A stretch of DNA of 64,000 bases from Tetragonia tetragonoides (taxonomy: Eukaryota; Streptophyta; Magnoliopsida; Caryophyllales; Aizoaceae), in the NCBI GenBank assembly GCA_038025085.1, contig CM076141.1:19284001-19348000 (forward strand). The letters run 5' to 3'. The position numbers and the translations under genes are program-made. The notes beneath the pieces are model-generated. The model was not told the origin of the DNA. It saw nothing but the letters and a program-made list of their open reading frames with translations, and searched no databases. Below, piece by piece: positions 35,796 to 48,171 of the stretch. Position 1 is the stretch's first letter; each line of letters opens with the position of its first letter.

Positions 35796-38388
35796 GTATT
35801 TCACAGTCTTCATGTTTGTTTAATTTACCCTGTTTCACGATAGCCTATGGCTAGCTAACTGCACCATGTGGTACCATGAATAGGAACAGACAGTTCACGT
35901 CCATATGTAAATGTGATTAAGGATTACAATTTGGAATGAAATATAATATTGTCATAAATATAAAGGATGATTGGTGTCGTTTTTGTACTGCAGGGACAGG
36001 ATGGGGATACACGAGAAAACCCGGTTGTGATTGGGATGGAAACAAAAATACAAAAGAAGAGGACTAAACGATGGAAGAGCGAAGAGGAATGTTCTGGTCA
36101 GAAGAGATGTAATGAAAGAAGAGTGAGGACAAGATCACGCAGTAGTACAGAAGGAATGGCCACGTATAGTAATGACATGGTAAATGGAGCCAACCCGTAT
36201 AGGATTTTAATGTGTTGCTTGATAATTTAAAATTTTGGCTTCAATATGTAATGACACATCATCAATACTGTGTATGTTAGGGAACAAGGGGTGTAGCGAA
36301 GAAACAAAAGCAAGCAAAAGACGAAGTCGTTAGGAAAACTTTAGCCAGAGAGAACAACTTAAGTGCAAACTCCGGTGATACACCCAAAGAAGGCCTTTCC
36401 AGTCAATCTCAAAGCGAGGAGGGGATTGATGCAGCAATGACAATGGACGGAGGAGGTGCTTGTGAAATTAAGAAAAGAGGAAGACCCGTGTTACCTGCAC
36501 CAGCCAAGATTTATGTAAGGCATCTGACTTAATTCCATGTTCTGTCTATTGTTCATTGCGCAATTGGTAGAGGGCCTAATGCATAGCGTGTTTTCTGTAG
36601 GGAAACCCTACTGTCAGATGTTACCCGCATAAGGTCGTTAGCCTTTGTGAGAATCTTATAGGTCAACAAAGAGAATGGCTAAGAGGAACCGGATGGGAGC
36701 GGGTGTTACAATTTGACCTTGATTGGGTGGACAAGATTCACGCCCACTGGCTAAGCAAGAGGTTTAACACAAAAACTTGTGAACTCACCTTAAGAGCAGA
36801 AGATGAGGAAGGAGGTTTGAAGAAGGTGAAAATCACCCCTCTCATGGTAGGGTGGGTATTTGGAATCCCTGCCCATCCAGACTTGGAGCCAGTTCCTGTA
36901 GCTGGACTAACTGACAAGGTGGTGAAGGATTTGAGAGATGAGTACGAAAACAACGGGGGAATAGATGAGTACTCTATCAAACAGAAGTGCATCGAAGAGC
37001 ACGTGGATCAGGAAAAGTTCCTTAGGAACTTTGTTTTCTATTGCCTTCAAAATATCATGTGCCACAAAACGAGCAACTGGTACAGCCCTCATCATGTTCG
37101 GGCTCTTACACCAGAAATTGTTAGCGAATTGGATGTTTATAACTACGGAGAATATGTGTTGGATTGGATATGTGATAGGCAGAAAACGAAGGAGAAAAAA
37201 TCTGGAGTTTACGGATCAGCTATGTTGTTAACAGTAAGTTTTCTTGATCATTCTTAGTTTTCGCACATCGATTAAGCTGACTGCGTTATCTTTATTAATG
37301 TATTATCTCATAATAACTCCCACTGTCATTGCAGATAGTGTACGTCACCTGCTTAACCTTCGTACAGGGGGACATAGGTGGGGGTGTCTCATGCCAAGGA
37401 TGTGGGCATGGAGTACTAACGAATTGAAGAAGGCAATCAAAATGGACACCTTTCCAGATGGGAGATTTGGTCGGTGTCAGGTGAGTGCATGTATTGTGTT
37501 GTAAATTTAGTGTAGAAAATCGTGCTCATTGGGTGCTTCCAAAATTGGTAGTATCTTGTTTTTTTATTTACGTGCATGATTGGGAGGAAAATGTGTACAG
37601 TTTTTTCGTAGAAGCTGGTGCTAACTGCTAAGTACCTTTTTGTATGAGGGTGGCCATAATGATTGTCGTGGAATCAGTTGCATGGCTCAGTTGCAATTTC
37701 CATGATTCAATGCATGCATTTGTTCTTCTGATAAGCCAGCAAATAGTGGCCACATGTGTATCTGTGTTAAATGTGTTTCTTCTTATTTAATTTAGTTAAT
37801 TGTCACATACGGATGAAATTATATGGGAACAATGGAAATTTTTCAAAGCATTAGCCAATGTGACCAAACCATGTATACAAGGGTGAATATATTTGTTGTT
37901 CCCATACATTTAGATTATAAGGCGAACTGGTTGTTTGGCTTGTTGTATGTAAATACTTTAATTTCAACTCTTGTGTCTCAGATTGTTGATGGTGTTGAGT
38001 ATGGAAAAGACTATCCCCTTAAAGAAAAGGACATTACACCTATATAGGAGGCTAAAAGGATGTGCAAGGTGCTAAGAGGCGTTCCGCAATGGAATGCCGA
38101 AGATGGAGTACAAAATAGGGTATGATGCAAATGGGAAGTGCATAGCTTATATAAATCCCTTGCAAAACTTTACAAACTAATTACCTATCCGATGTGTGCA
38201 GGTCTTGCCGCATAATTTCTTACGGCCTCCAAGGGTGAGATGTCGAAAAAGAGCCAGGAATTGCCCTGTTGGGGGAAGAGGAATTCAGGAAGAGGAAGAA
38301 GGATGCAGATACACATGTGGCCACAGGGGAAGAGGAATTCGAAAAAGCCAGGAATCCTCCCGGAGGCCATATATCTACTTTAGTCGGT

Positions 38389-38994
38389 GATAAGTTGAAA
38401 ACCACCAAAGATGGGGTTGTTGCTGTTGATAGTGGATTAAGTATGAGAGTGATGAGGAATCAAGCATCGAAGTTGAAGGTGGATGCAGGGTTAGGAGACG
38501 ACAAAAGGATTGAGAATGAAGTCAATGGCGACGGAGGGGAAAGTATGTCCATCCCCGACAGCAACCATAACCCCGACAAATACTTAAAGCCCAAACCTTC
38601 CTCTCAGCCTATCGAGGAATCGAATTCAGATTATGAAGATGACGATGAAGATGGCAACACTCCCCTTATTCTGGATGATCTGAGACGGTTTGATAAGTTG
38701 AAAACCAGCAAAGATCGGATTGTGGCTGCTGATAGTGGAATAAGAAGGAGAATGACGAGGAATGAAGCATCGAAGTTGAAGGTGGATGCAGGGTTAGGAG
38801 ATGACAAAAGGATTGAAGGTGAAGTCAATGGCGACCGAGGGGAATGTATGTACATCCCTGACGTTAACGATAGCCCTGACAAATACTCAAACGCCAAACC
38901 TTCCTCTCAGCCTATTGGGGAATCAAATTCAGATTTTGAAGATGAAGATGCTGAAACTCCCCATCCTCTGGATGATCGAAAACGGTTTGAGGAA
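38389..38994 (+). repeat. in-frame 303-bp tandem duplication inside X1
   Basis: Two copies of a 101-codon segment start at 38389 and 38692. Both contain DKLKT(T/S)KD, ASKLKVDAGLGDDKRIE, EVNGD, PDKY and KPSSQPI.ESNSD. X2 has only one, highly diverged, equivalent. The frame stays open through both copies. Confidence 0.95.
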
Positions 38995-40356
38995 TAGACA
39001 AACTGCGTCAACAAGTACATTAACAGCGCAGAGTCGGCGAAACAAAAGTTAGCGTTGGTCATGAAATAATTTATTCCAAAATTATTATTTAAGTTGTGAA
39101 CCCTAATACTTTATTTGGTTTCAGGTTTAATCACACAGTGATCAAGATAGATGATTTAGTAGTATCCAGGAAAGAGCTTCATGATTTTCTAATCAACACA
39201 AAAGCGAAGAAAGGGGGCTACATTTTGATACAGGTAAAGACAACCAACCTCAATTGCATTATTCATTCCCATTATATAGCGAAACTTGCATCTTATTTTT
39301 AACTTCTAAATTCTGTGTTAAAATTTTAGGTTACGGAATGCCTGGCAGCATACCTCAACTACATCACAAAGTCCACCGAATTTGAAAATCAGAAGAAATA
39401 TGTTATTTCCCCAACTTGGGTGGTATGTTAGACAATCTACTTACACATGATTCCAAACTATTTTGGCATTGCTAAACAAATATAATAATCTATTGTGATA
39501 TAGTTCAATACAGTGGAAGACGGTAGGAGGGCGAGGGCGGGATCCAAAGACACGGAGTATGAGAAAGCATTTATGAAAGGAGTTTCCATTATGCAAGAGG
39601 CGATGAAAAACATTAACATCGGAGGAGTTCAGCAAGTAAGTTTTTAATCAGAGGAGATATATACAATTTTATGTTTCCTGTACATCTAATACCGTGCGGC
39701 TTGCAATTGTATATACTCGTGATTTTGGATGGGAGATGGTGTTTATACGTTGTGGATAGGCCTTCAAAGAGAATACACATATGGGATTCATTGTAGAGGG
39801 TCGTGTCGAATGAGGCGCATACTGTGCTCATCCAAGTTATAGTGAGTATTTTTATCACTATAAGTAAACATACGTTGTTAATATATAATGTGATGACAGA
39901 GGAGCGATTTTGTAACTTTGTTCCAGATTTAGACTTTAACCGATGGTTTGAGGCTACTTGATCCACCAGTTCAAATTCCTTTTGCTTTCATGCGTTGTAT
40001 TCCAGCAGATCCTTTTCCAAAGGACAAACGCCCAAAAGATTCGGGAGTGCACGTTATTATGTGGTTGCTAAAACAATTTGATGAAGCGGGACACATTGGA
40101 GATGAGCAGTTTGTTGACGTATATATCAAACAATTTTCATTTAATATTCCTTTCATTTTTTCTTTCTTCTAAGTACATGTTGATGATTTATTTACCCCTT
40201 ATCTATCAAACAACTTATTTGCATTTTTTTCCATTCCAGAAATTCCATGACAATATTTCGGCCATTCAGAAGAAGTTGCCAGGTTACCTTATATGCAAGC
40301 ACCTCAACACAAGGTCAAGGAAAGTAGTTAACATGTGTTTGGCAAAAGAACAGTAG

Positions 40357-40867
40357 ATGTTGTATTGCCTTGCCTTGATGATTCATCAACATTTTTTTTT
40401 TTGCCTCAAACAATTATGAACATGGATTTGTATTTGTTTACCTTTTTATTTGGATGGAGGTGGAATTCGTATTTGTTTACCTTAATTAATTTAACACTTG
40501 GAGTATATCTATAGTCACTGTACCATTTTTGCAAATAGACATATGAATTGACGGTTGTTCCTGCAAAACCCCAAACCAACATTACAAACTCACATATTCT
40601 GATAAGTAGACCGACTAATATACAGACCAAAACCCAAAACCGACTTGACAAACTCACATATTTTGATAAAAAATCATTGACATCAAATGGAAAACCCTCC
40701 AATAGGGGATTGAATAACGTTAAATGAATAACGTTATTATCAAAGTACTCCTATTTGTTTCTTCATCGCTGTTATAAAGGCCTTTTCAGTGTTCAACTTC
40801 CCAATCCTCTCTTTCATCCGTCTTCATTTCCCTTCATCTCACCTTAGATTAAGAACACAAAATCAAC
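40357..40867. other. spacer and promoter of copy I
   Basis: Contains TATAAAGG at 40773-40780, about 90 bp before the next start codon, and a GGTTGTTCCTG word near 40553. No gene. Confidence 0.5.
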
Positions 40868-41943
40868 ATGCAAGTTGAAAAGGTTCAATCTAAAGTTGAA
40901 AATGAAAGCCATCACTCCTTCGAATGTCGGCACCCGATTAGTAAAGTTGGAAAACTGAACGTGATGTCTCTCACAAATCTACCTACAGATTTGTTGATGG
41001 ACATAATGGAGAAGTTGGCTAAGGATTCTTGCAGGGATTATTTGAGTCTTCGGTCAAGGTAATTTGCTGAATTAAGTTGATTTTATTGAATCAATGTTGT
41101 ACATAGTGATTTTGAATATATTTTGAAGTTAATTCAATGGTTATGTGTAAACGTTATGTGTACAGTCTTTTAGTCTGAACTTTGCGAGCTTACGCAATAT
41201 ACTTGTTCCTGTTCAATATGTATATTCCCGAATTGGAGCATGAATTGATACCCCCAATGTTTTTCAATTAATTAATTCTCATGTTCAATTACCGTATCTG
41301 CAGTTGTAAGTCCTTCAATAAGCTTGGGTTACACAAGGATATTCTTGCAAGAGTAAGGTGGAATAATGTCCATAAGAACATCTTTGAATGCCAAAAAATG
41401 TCCAACCTGTTAGACCTCTGCATTCGCCAAAAGAATCCTGACGCTTTGTACTCCGTAGGGATGGTATGAAATACAACTAATCAATTTGTACTCATTCAAA
41501 ATTGGAATTGTATGTGTTGAACCACATATTGTCCACATTACAAATCAACTTATTTTTCGTTTATAGGTTTGCAGTACTATTATTTTCGGTGTTGCGCAAC
41601 AAAATCAGGTTACCAGTGGTTACATTATGCGGTTGATGCTGGTCATGCTAGGGCAGAGTACATGGTTAGTCTGCTGGACCTGCTAAGTGGAGACGAAAAT
41701 AAACTTCAGCAAGCTGTGTACATGATGGACTCTGCTTGTGACAAGTTGGGGGACGGTGGTGTAGTTGAAATGAGAGAAAGCTTGCATCGGTATGTAACAG
41801 TTTGGCTGGTTAGAGTGAACCATTTTCAATGGCCAATGCTGGTTTGTACCCACGAACCCAATCTATGCGCCGTTTCCAAATGTAAGCCTGAGGTGCGGAA
41901 TTTTGCAAACTTAGTGGGTAGCTCCAAGTTCTTAGCAAATTAG
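40868..41943 (+). CDS. F-box protein with Sel1-like repeat, copy I, intact
   Basis: Exons are 40868-41058, 41304-41463 (160 nt) and 41575-41943; the product is 239 residues. The N-terminus is extended by about 30 polar residues before the F-box (LTNLPTDLLMDIMEKLAKDS). Exon 2 gives LHKDILARVRWNNVHKN and KNPDALYSVGM. Exon 3 gives HYAVDAGHARAEYMVSLLDL, then YMMDSACDKLGDGGVVEMR, NHFQWPMLVCTHEPN and the C-terminal CKPEVRNFANLVG. The tail matches the first subgroup (copies B, C, D, E), although the gene sits far from them and next to second-subgroup copy J. All splice sites are canonical. Predicted SCF substrate receptor, substrate unknown. Confidence 0.83.
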
Positions 41944-43300
41944 CATTTTCATTCCTCTTGTTTGAATCGTTTTGAACAATCCTGCTGATTATGTCCAGGG
42001 CACAACAAGCAACCTCACACAAATTTGTGTTATTAGGAGCATATTTAATTTTGTTTGCACAAACTCCCCTCTATTGTAAGGTTTTGATTATGGAGGTGCC
42101 TTAAAATATCAGTGTACGCAGGTGCTTGGAACATTTATGTAGTAACAACAATAATTTCGTTGTGTATTTGAATCTTTTTTGCAGTTAAAAATTCTTATTC
42201 ACTATGCTCCTTTATGTAGTAACAACCATAATTATTGTTGCGTGTTTGAATGTTTATGTAGTTAAAAAACCTAAACCACTACGACGTAGCTTACTGTTAA
42301 AGCACAGTTCGGCTCTCCCAAAACTTTCAAAGTGAAGACACGTAGGATGCTAACTAGGAGGTTCATGTTCGTGTGAGGAAGCCACGTAAAGTCGTAAACG
42401 ACACCTAAGCATAAGCATAACGCATCATCCAATTGTCAGCCATTAATGCCTTATCATTAGTTGAATTTATTAGTATATTTTTAAATTACAATATATAATA
42501 ACTTTTTAGTTATGTAACTCAACAAAATATAAATTTTATCCCATCAGTTTGGATTCCAAAAATAATTCAAAAATAAGATATGTATGTCCTAAATGGACAA
42601 GACATAACGGGTGGCTATATAGCTAATGTTGTATGATACCATCGATCTTGTGCATATCCGGTCCCCGTATTAATATTACTTGCTACTAAATCGCACAATA
42701 GACGAATAGAAGATCCTATAAAAAGGTAAAATATGAAAACCCTAATCAAAGACCGGGAATGCACTCATATGTTCTCTTCCTATTTATATTAAGAACAAAT
42801 GAAGTTCTCGACATATTATTGATTTCTAAAGCTTACATAAAATACGTACTATATAGGCAATGAAGCAATACCTAAATGAAAGACTAACCCCGGTGCATCG
42901 CCCGGGCCGGGTACCAACACTTGTTGTTACCAAAATATAAAATATTTATACCTATGAGTCTATGACGTATTGTCCAGTTGTCCAGTAGCTCGAGCTAAAC
43001 AAACAAACTGATTTAATATTAATAGAATTTGGAATTTGAATAGATAGTATTCATTTTTCCTCAGAAACTATTGATGTTTAATGTTATTTGGGAACAACGG
43101 AGTAGACGTTACTATGCCTTGGGGCTTTTCCTTTGAACAGTAAGACAATAAGACGCGTCACTTTAACGCGATTATTTCCCATATAAATACCACTGGCCAT
43201 TTTATTTAGACAATTTGTGGTTCAGTTGTTACCATTGTGGATTATAACACATATATATCCTCCCGGCCGTCGACGGTTTAGCTAGTTACCCATTCATCCA
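41944..43300. other. spacer, with promoter of copy J
   Basis: AT-rich. It includes a GC-rich palindromic phrase at 42889-42922 (CCCCGGTGCATCGCCCGGGC, then CGGGTACC) that may be a transposon end. TATAAATA at 43182-43189 lies about 110 bp before the start of copy J. No gene seen. Confidence 0.4.
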
Positions 43301-44242
43301 ATGAAGCGTACACATATCCCATTGACAGACATTGAAGTCGGGATACTGACCGATATAGCTTGCCGAGTGGCTCGTACTTCTTTGAAAGATTATGCGAACT
43401 TGAAGCAAAGGTATATGAGTTATTTCTGTTTTATTATACATTGTGATATGAAGAATCAATGTTCGAAGCCTGTTTTATTGATATATGTAGTTGTGTCGAT
43501 GTAAATTAGACAACAAAATATTCAAAGTTTGGCATTGAATCAGTTCAGATTTGTTGCCTGTGAAATGCTCATATTTTTTTAATTTAAACTTGGTAATAGT
43601 TACAAAAAGTACAACGAAATTGAAAAGGACAAAGAAGTCCTAAGCAATTTGTGCATGGATAGCCTAGGATCAATTCCCCTGTTAGATGAAACGTGAGATT
43701 TAGTTGTAGCAGAGTGCATAGATTTGGGAAACGCAAGCGCAATGTTATACGATGGGATGGTAAGGCATTGTATTTACACTTTTTGAATTTACTGCATATT
43801 TCTAATATAATCATTATCAATTTGCTTTTGGGTCTAGATCAAATACTTTATCGAAAATCGATTTTCGGAGGGTGAAACTTTACTGGAATGAGCAGTGGAC
43901 AAGGGTCATTTGATGGCATCCTATTTGTTTAGCATTCTCCTAATGTGTAAGGGAGACAACTTATCTTTGAAAAGAGGAGTTGATATGATGGGAAATGCAG
44001 CGCTAGCGCTTGGAGGAGTGGGCATTGTTAAATGCCGACTAAAGTTGGACGAATTTTGTCCATTATATGTTCGGCCAAAATTTGTGTGGGCAATACTCGA
44101 CAATGATGATGCGGATATGCATGACCCCGGAATGATTTGGTTTGAGGACGAAACTTTCTATGAAGTTTTAGCGGAGATCGGCCCAAAATGTTTCGTCTAT
44201 TGTAGTGCTCGGGAGTTAAAATTTTTCAGAAAAGTTGTATGA
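43301..44242 (+). pseudogene. F-box/Sel1-like, second subgroup, copy J, two nonsense codons
   Basis: Exons are 43301-43410 (F-box, LTDIEVGILTDIACRVARTS), 43600-43759 (160 nt) and 43838-44242, with all four splice sites canonical and frame phases preserved. Exon 2 has TGA at 43694-43696 where sister copy G has CGA. Exon 3 has TGA at 43889-43891 where G has GAA (LLE*AVDKGHLMAS). The rest is well conserved: RGVDMMGNAALALGGVGIVK, HDPGMIWFEDETFYEVL, FVYCSARELKFFRKVV. Only point changes have killed this copy. It is the closest relative of G. Confidence 0.9.
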
Positions 44243-44640
44243 CGAATGTTTTCAGAAAAGTTAATATTTTTCAGAAAATTTGTATGACCAAGCTATTTGT
44301 AACCATTTGTCCATTTTGTGTCATTGTTTTCCCAAGCATGGCGTATTGGCGTGTCGTGGTGTAGCTATTGTTGTTCCTGTAAAAGTTTGAAACTGAATTG
44401 CATAATCAAAACCATGGCGTTGTTATATCATTATATTATATGTTCCGGTGTTATATTACATCTGTATCTCTTACTGCTTGCTTCTGTTACATAGAACCAT
44501 TGTTGTTCCAAGCAAAAGTTGAATTTTCATGCTTGTAAGATTTAAAGACAATGGTATTCGTCCAAAGATCTTAAAATCCAACTTACCCTAGACACCACTA
44601 CTAGAAACCAAATAAATAATAGATATCGCTTTGGAGAGTT
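44243..44640. other. spacer
   Basis: 3' flank of copy J with two TTGTTGTTCC words (near 44370 and 44503). No gene. Confidence 0.45.
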
Positions 44641-44654
44641 TGGACATCCGTCTC

Positions 44655-45460
44655 TCTATAGGAATTGCACTCTTCATCACGAAACCTAGTAGGCGGTAGA
44701 CATGAAAACACAAAACACCTCCAACTCCCGTCCACAACAAGAAACCAGTCAAAACCAGTACAAGTAACCTCCCCCATCATCCGCAGAGTTATTCAACACC
44801 CATCCACATCCAACACCAGGACCATTGACTTATTCGGACGAAACCACCCTTAACTTCATCGAACTTCCCAACGCAGACATGAACCATCATCAGGAAACCT
44901 ACCTCACTGGCACCAAGGTGCCACACAAGATGCTCCTTCAAATCCTGCTCAATCCAAGGCAGATACACTCAGAATTGATAAATCTACACATGAAAAATAG
45001 GAAAGACGAAGTGGTACCCGCTTACCTGATGGATCTGTCTGACCAAAACAAGTGGGGAGAAGAAATTGCAGCGAAGCGATTAAAAGCTCTCTGCTCAATC
45101 GTAGGAGGAAAGTCTGGGTCACCTGAGTTCCGGGATTGCGAGCTATTCCCAGACCCTCCGGAAATTCTCCCTGAATTGAATGTAAGCTATGTGTTGAACT
45201 CTGACTATGTGAAGACATCCATGTTAAGCTTCACTAACGCAGTGGTTCTATACACATTGAACACAAGTGCGAAACAGATTGATCTTATCATCAACTTGTC
45301 AACCACTTGCTCCCTAACGATGTGCAGATACTATAGGTCCAGAATGGAAGTTCAAAATAGGTACTTAAAGGTCCCAGGCTTGAACAAGATTGTGGACGCC
45401 TTAGACGACAGGGATAAGGTAAATCATCCAGACCTCTTTACAGCCCCATATCTTTAATTT
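44655..45460 (+). CDS. unrecognised ORF preceding a LINE endonuclease frame (possible ORF1 C-terminal part)
   Basis: A 210-codon open frame (44825-45457), with a shorter overlapping frame upstream in another phase (44665-44853). The protein reads YLTGTKVPHKMLLQILLNPR, then VVPAYLMDLSDQNKWGEEIA and RYLKVPGLNKIVDALDDRDK. It ends 7 bp before the start of an endonuclease-like frame, the usual ORF1-ORF2 layout of a plant LINE. No zinc knuckle or DUF4283 motif is visible, so it is not close to the LINE at 26736. The assignment rests on position alone. Confidence 0.4.
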
Positions 45461-45463
45461 GGA

Positions 45464-45757
45464 ATGAATATTCTCGCGTGGAATGTTCGGGGGATTGCAA
45501 GACCCTCCTTCAAATCAAATTTTCTGTACCTTTGTCAATTATACCATCCTGAGTTAGTCATTATCACTGAAACCCGTGTTAGTAGAGCTAATACAGAGAA
45601 GATCATGAGAAGGCTACCGTTTCAGCACTGGTTTCTAATGGAACCAGAAGGATTTGCTGGTGGAATTTTGATCCTGTGGTCTCCTAACATCATGTTTGAC
45701 CATGTGGACCAAAATAAGGAACTCCTCCACGGAGTTGTGCATTGTGCAGGAACATAA
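45464..45757 (+). pseudogene. second LINE ORF2, truncated after the N-terminal endonuclease
   Basis: The 97-codon frame begins MNILAWNVRGIARPSFKSNF and continues VIITETRVSRANTEKI and ILILWSPNIM. This is the start of an apurinic-type endonuclease domain as in plant LINE ORF2 proteins. The Glu of the ITET motif is present. The frame stops after about 95 residues, and no later endonuclease motif, reverse transcriptase or poly(A) follows before 46060. Plant LINEs usually lose their 5' end; this copy has kept the 5' side and lost the 3' side. Confidence 0.75.
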
Positions 45758-46066
45758 TGGTTCGATGGCCTGGACTGTTAAAGTGTGGAGTACTTCACAT
45801 AACATGTTCACCCAACCAATGAAGTACTAAAAATTTTCAAGTACAATCAGCCCTTACGGTTTCTCAATCCTTATGTGTTTAAAATTATGTAAGTTGAAGC
45901 CTAGTATGGTTTAGGACGGACGCCTGTATCCAGCAGTGTCTCAGAGGATTGCATTGTTCCTATATATATGACAAGAAATTTGGTACCATGATTAACCATA
46001 ATGTTTTGGCAACTCCTAAAACAATCTAACATTATGTCCAATTTGTACAAGTCATGTTACCTGTTA

Positions 46067-47140
<1,074 letters not shown>

Positions 47141-47143
47141 TTA

Positions 47144-47568
47144 GTGTAGCTAGGTGGTTTCAAAATTATCTGTTAGTGTAGCCTGTTATCTCCCATTTTG
47201 TTGGTACGAACGGACATATCAACATACAAATATACCATGATGTACCGCATGATTTCTTGCTTTCGTCGAAAAAACTACATTAAAAAGGTAAAGTGCAAAT
47301 TATAACTTAAAACAAACCAATGTTTCATTCCAACTTACTTACATAAAAACGATTATTTCATGGTAACAACCGAAAAACATAAAACAAAGCGGATAGAATT
47401 TTGTTTCCACACATACCACTAATATATCATTTACAAAAAACGTAATGTATCATTTTTTGTACTAACCTGATCAAACCGATAGTCTTTCATTGTAACTGAC
47501 TAAAATATAATTACATTTATATATCAAGTATCAAAATAAAACTTAATAGACATTATTTATACTAACAC
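47144..47568. other. spacer
   Basis: No gene seen. Confidence 0.4.
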
Positions 47569-47570
47569 TT

Positions 47571-47845
47571 CCTCGATGGTCCTGCTTTGGCGTAGAAGTA
47601 TGATAATTCCCATACACATCTACAAACAATGCAATGAGGACCAATATCCTCAATTTCAGCATCGTAATACACGTCTTCTTTCCACCAACGATTTGGATCA
47701 TGCGAAGTCCTCAGAGGGCAATGCAATTTTGGGTCTATCATTTTCGGATAATCTTTTGTTGGAGATGGCCACCAGCACGATCTATGAAGACTTTTCCTAT
47801 GAATATGGCCTCTATATACATAGCGTCAGAGTTGTTTGCACATAA
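47571..47845 (-). pseudogene. F-box/Sel1-like remnant, second subgroup, internal deletion
   Basis: The minus strand reads CANNSDAMYIEA, the end of the middle exon (compare EANNPDALHIDGM in copy H). About 75 bp later it reads LHCPLRTSHDPNRWWKEDVY, then YDAEIEDIGPHCIVCRCVWE, the C-terminal tail of the second subgroup. The Sel1-like repeat between them is missing, and a TGA lies just upstream in the middle-exon part. No F-box exon was found further up the minus strand (to 48160). It is closest to copy H in its ED..PHCIVCRC tail but lies in the opposite orientation. Confidence 0.8.
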
Positions 47846-47854
47846 GCATTATTA

Positions 47855-48160
47855 ATTTACTCCCTCCGGACCACAAGAGATTTTACTGTATATTTCTCTT
47901 ATATTTATATGCAACTCTTTAGTTGTGTCAGCTTGTCAAGCTAATTAGTAATTACTGATTACCTTTTTAGGTGGACGCATCTAATGTTGTAAATCAATAG
48001 AACATACTACAAGTGACTAAGTGCGTGTCATTTTAAAGGATATATGGTACTCGTTCCAATAGAGTAAGAAAATTAATTTCTTAAGCAGTAAAACTAAGGT
48101 TATAGGATTTTTAAAATTACCTAATAGTCTAATTTTTAATGATTATGATTTGTGATGTAT
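47855..48160. other. spacer starting with a Stowaway-like end
   Basis: TACTCCCTCCGGACCACAAG at about 47860 resembles one terminal repeat of a Stowaway MITE. No partner end was found. Confidence 0.35.
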
Positions 48161-48171
48161 TCATAATCAGA

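Larger units (their letters stand above)
32093..40356 (+). pseudogene. gene X1: multi-exon protein with AT-hook and Ulp1-like pseudoprotease domain, damaged
   Basis: Exons inferred by comparison with X2: 32093-32151 (start MKRPRFSTSKR), N-terminal low-complexity exons 33035-33950, ten 69-nt exons 34297-35795, 35994-36179 (basic), 36281-36514 (AT-hook core in KKRGRPVLPAP), 36601-37233 (globular domain, 211 codons), 37335-37480, 37982-38119, 38202-about 39000, and C-terminal exons at 39125-39235, 39330-39423, 39504-39635, 39706-39840, 39927-40120 and 40241-40356. The globular part (WVDKIHAHWLSKRF, MVGWVFGIPAHP, FLRNFVFYCLQNI) resembles the domain preceding Ulp1-type domains in many plant proteins. 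The C-terminus resembles a C48 protease fold without its His and Cys. Lesions: frameshift near 33150, TAG at 33400, G-run deletion in 37367-37371, TAG at 38045-38047, TAG at about 38995, lost acceptor AG at 39704-39705 and a stop in the WDSL exon. Confidence 0.75.

Noticed and set aside
47576..47855. Plus-strand frames of 73 and 89 codons
   Set aside because: Antisense to the F-box remnant on the minus strand, which has clear homology.
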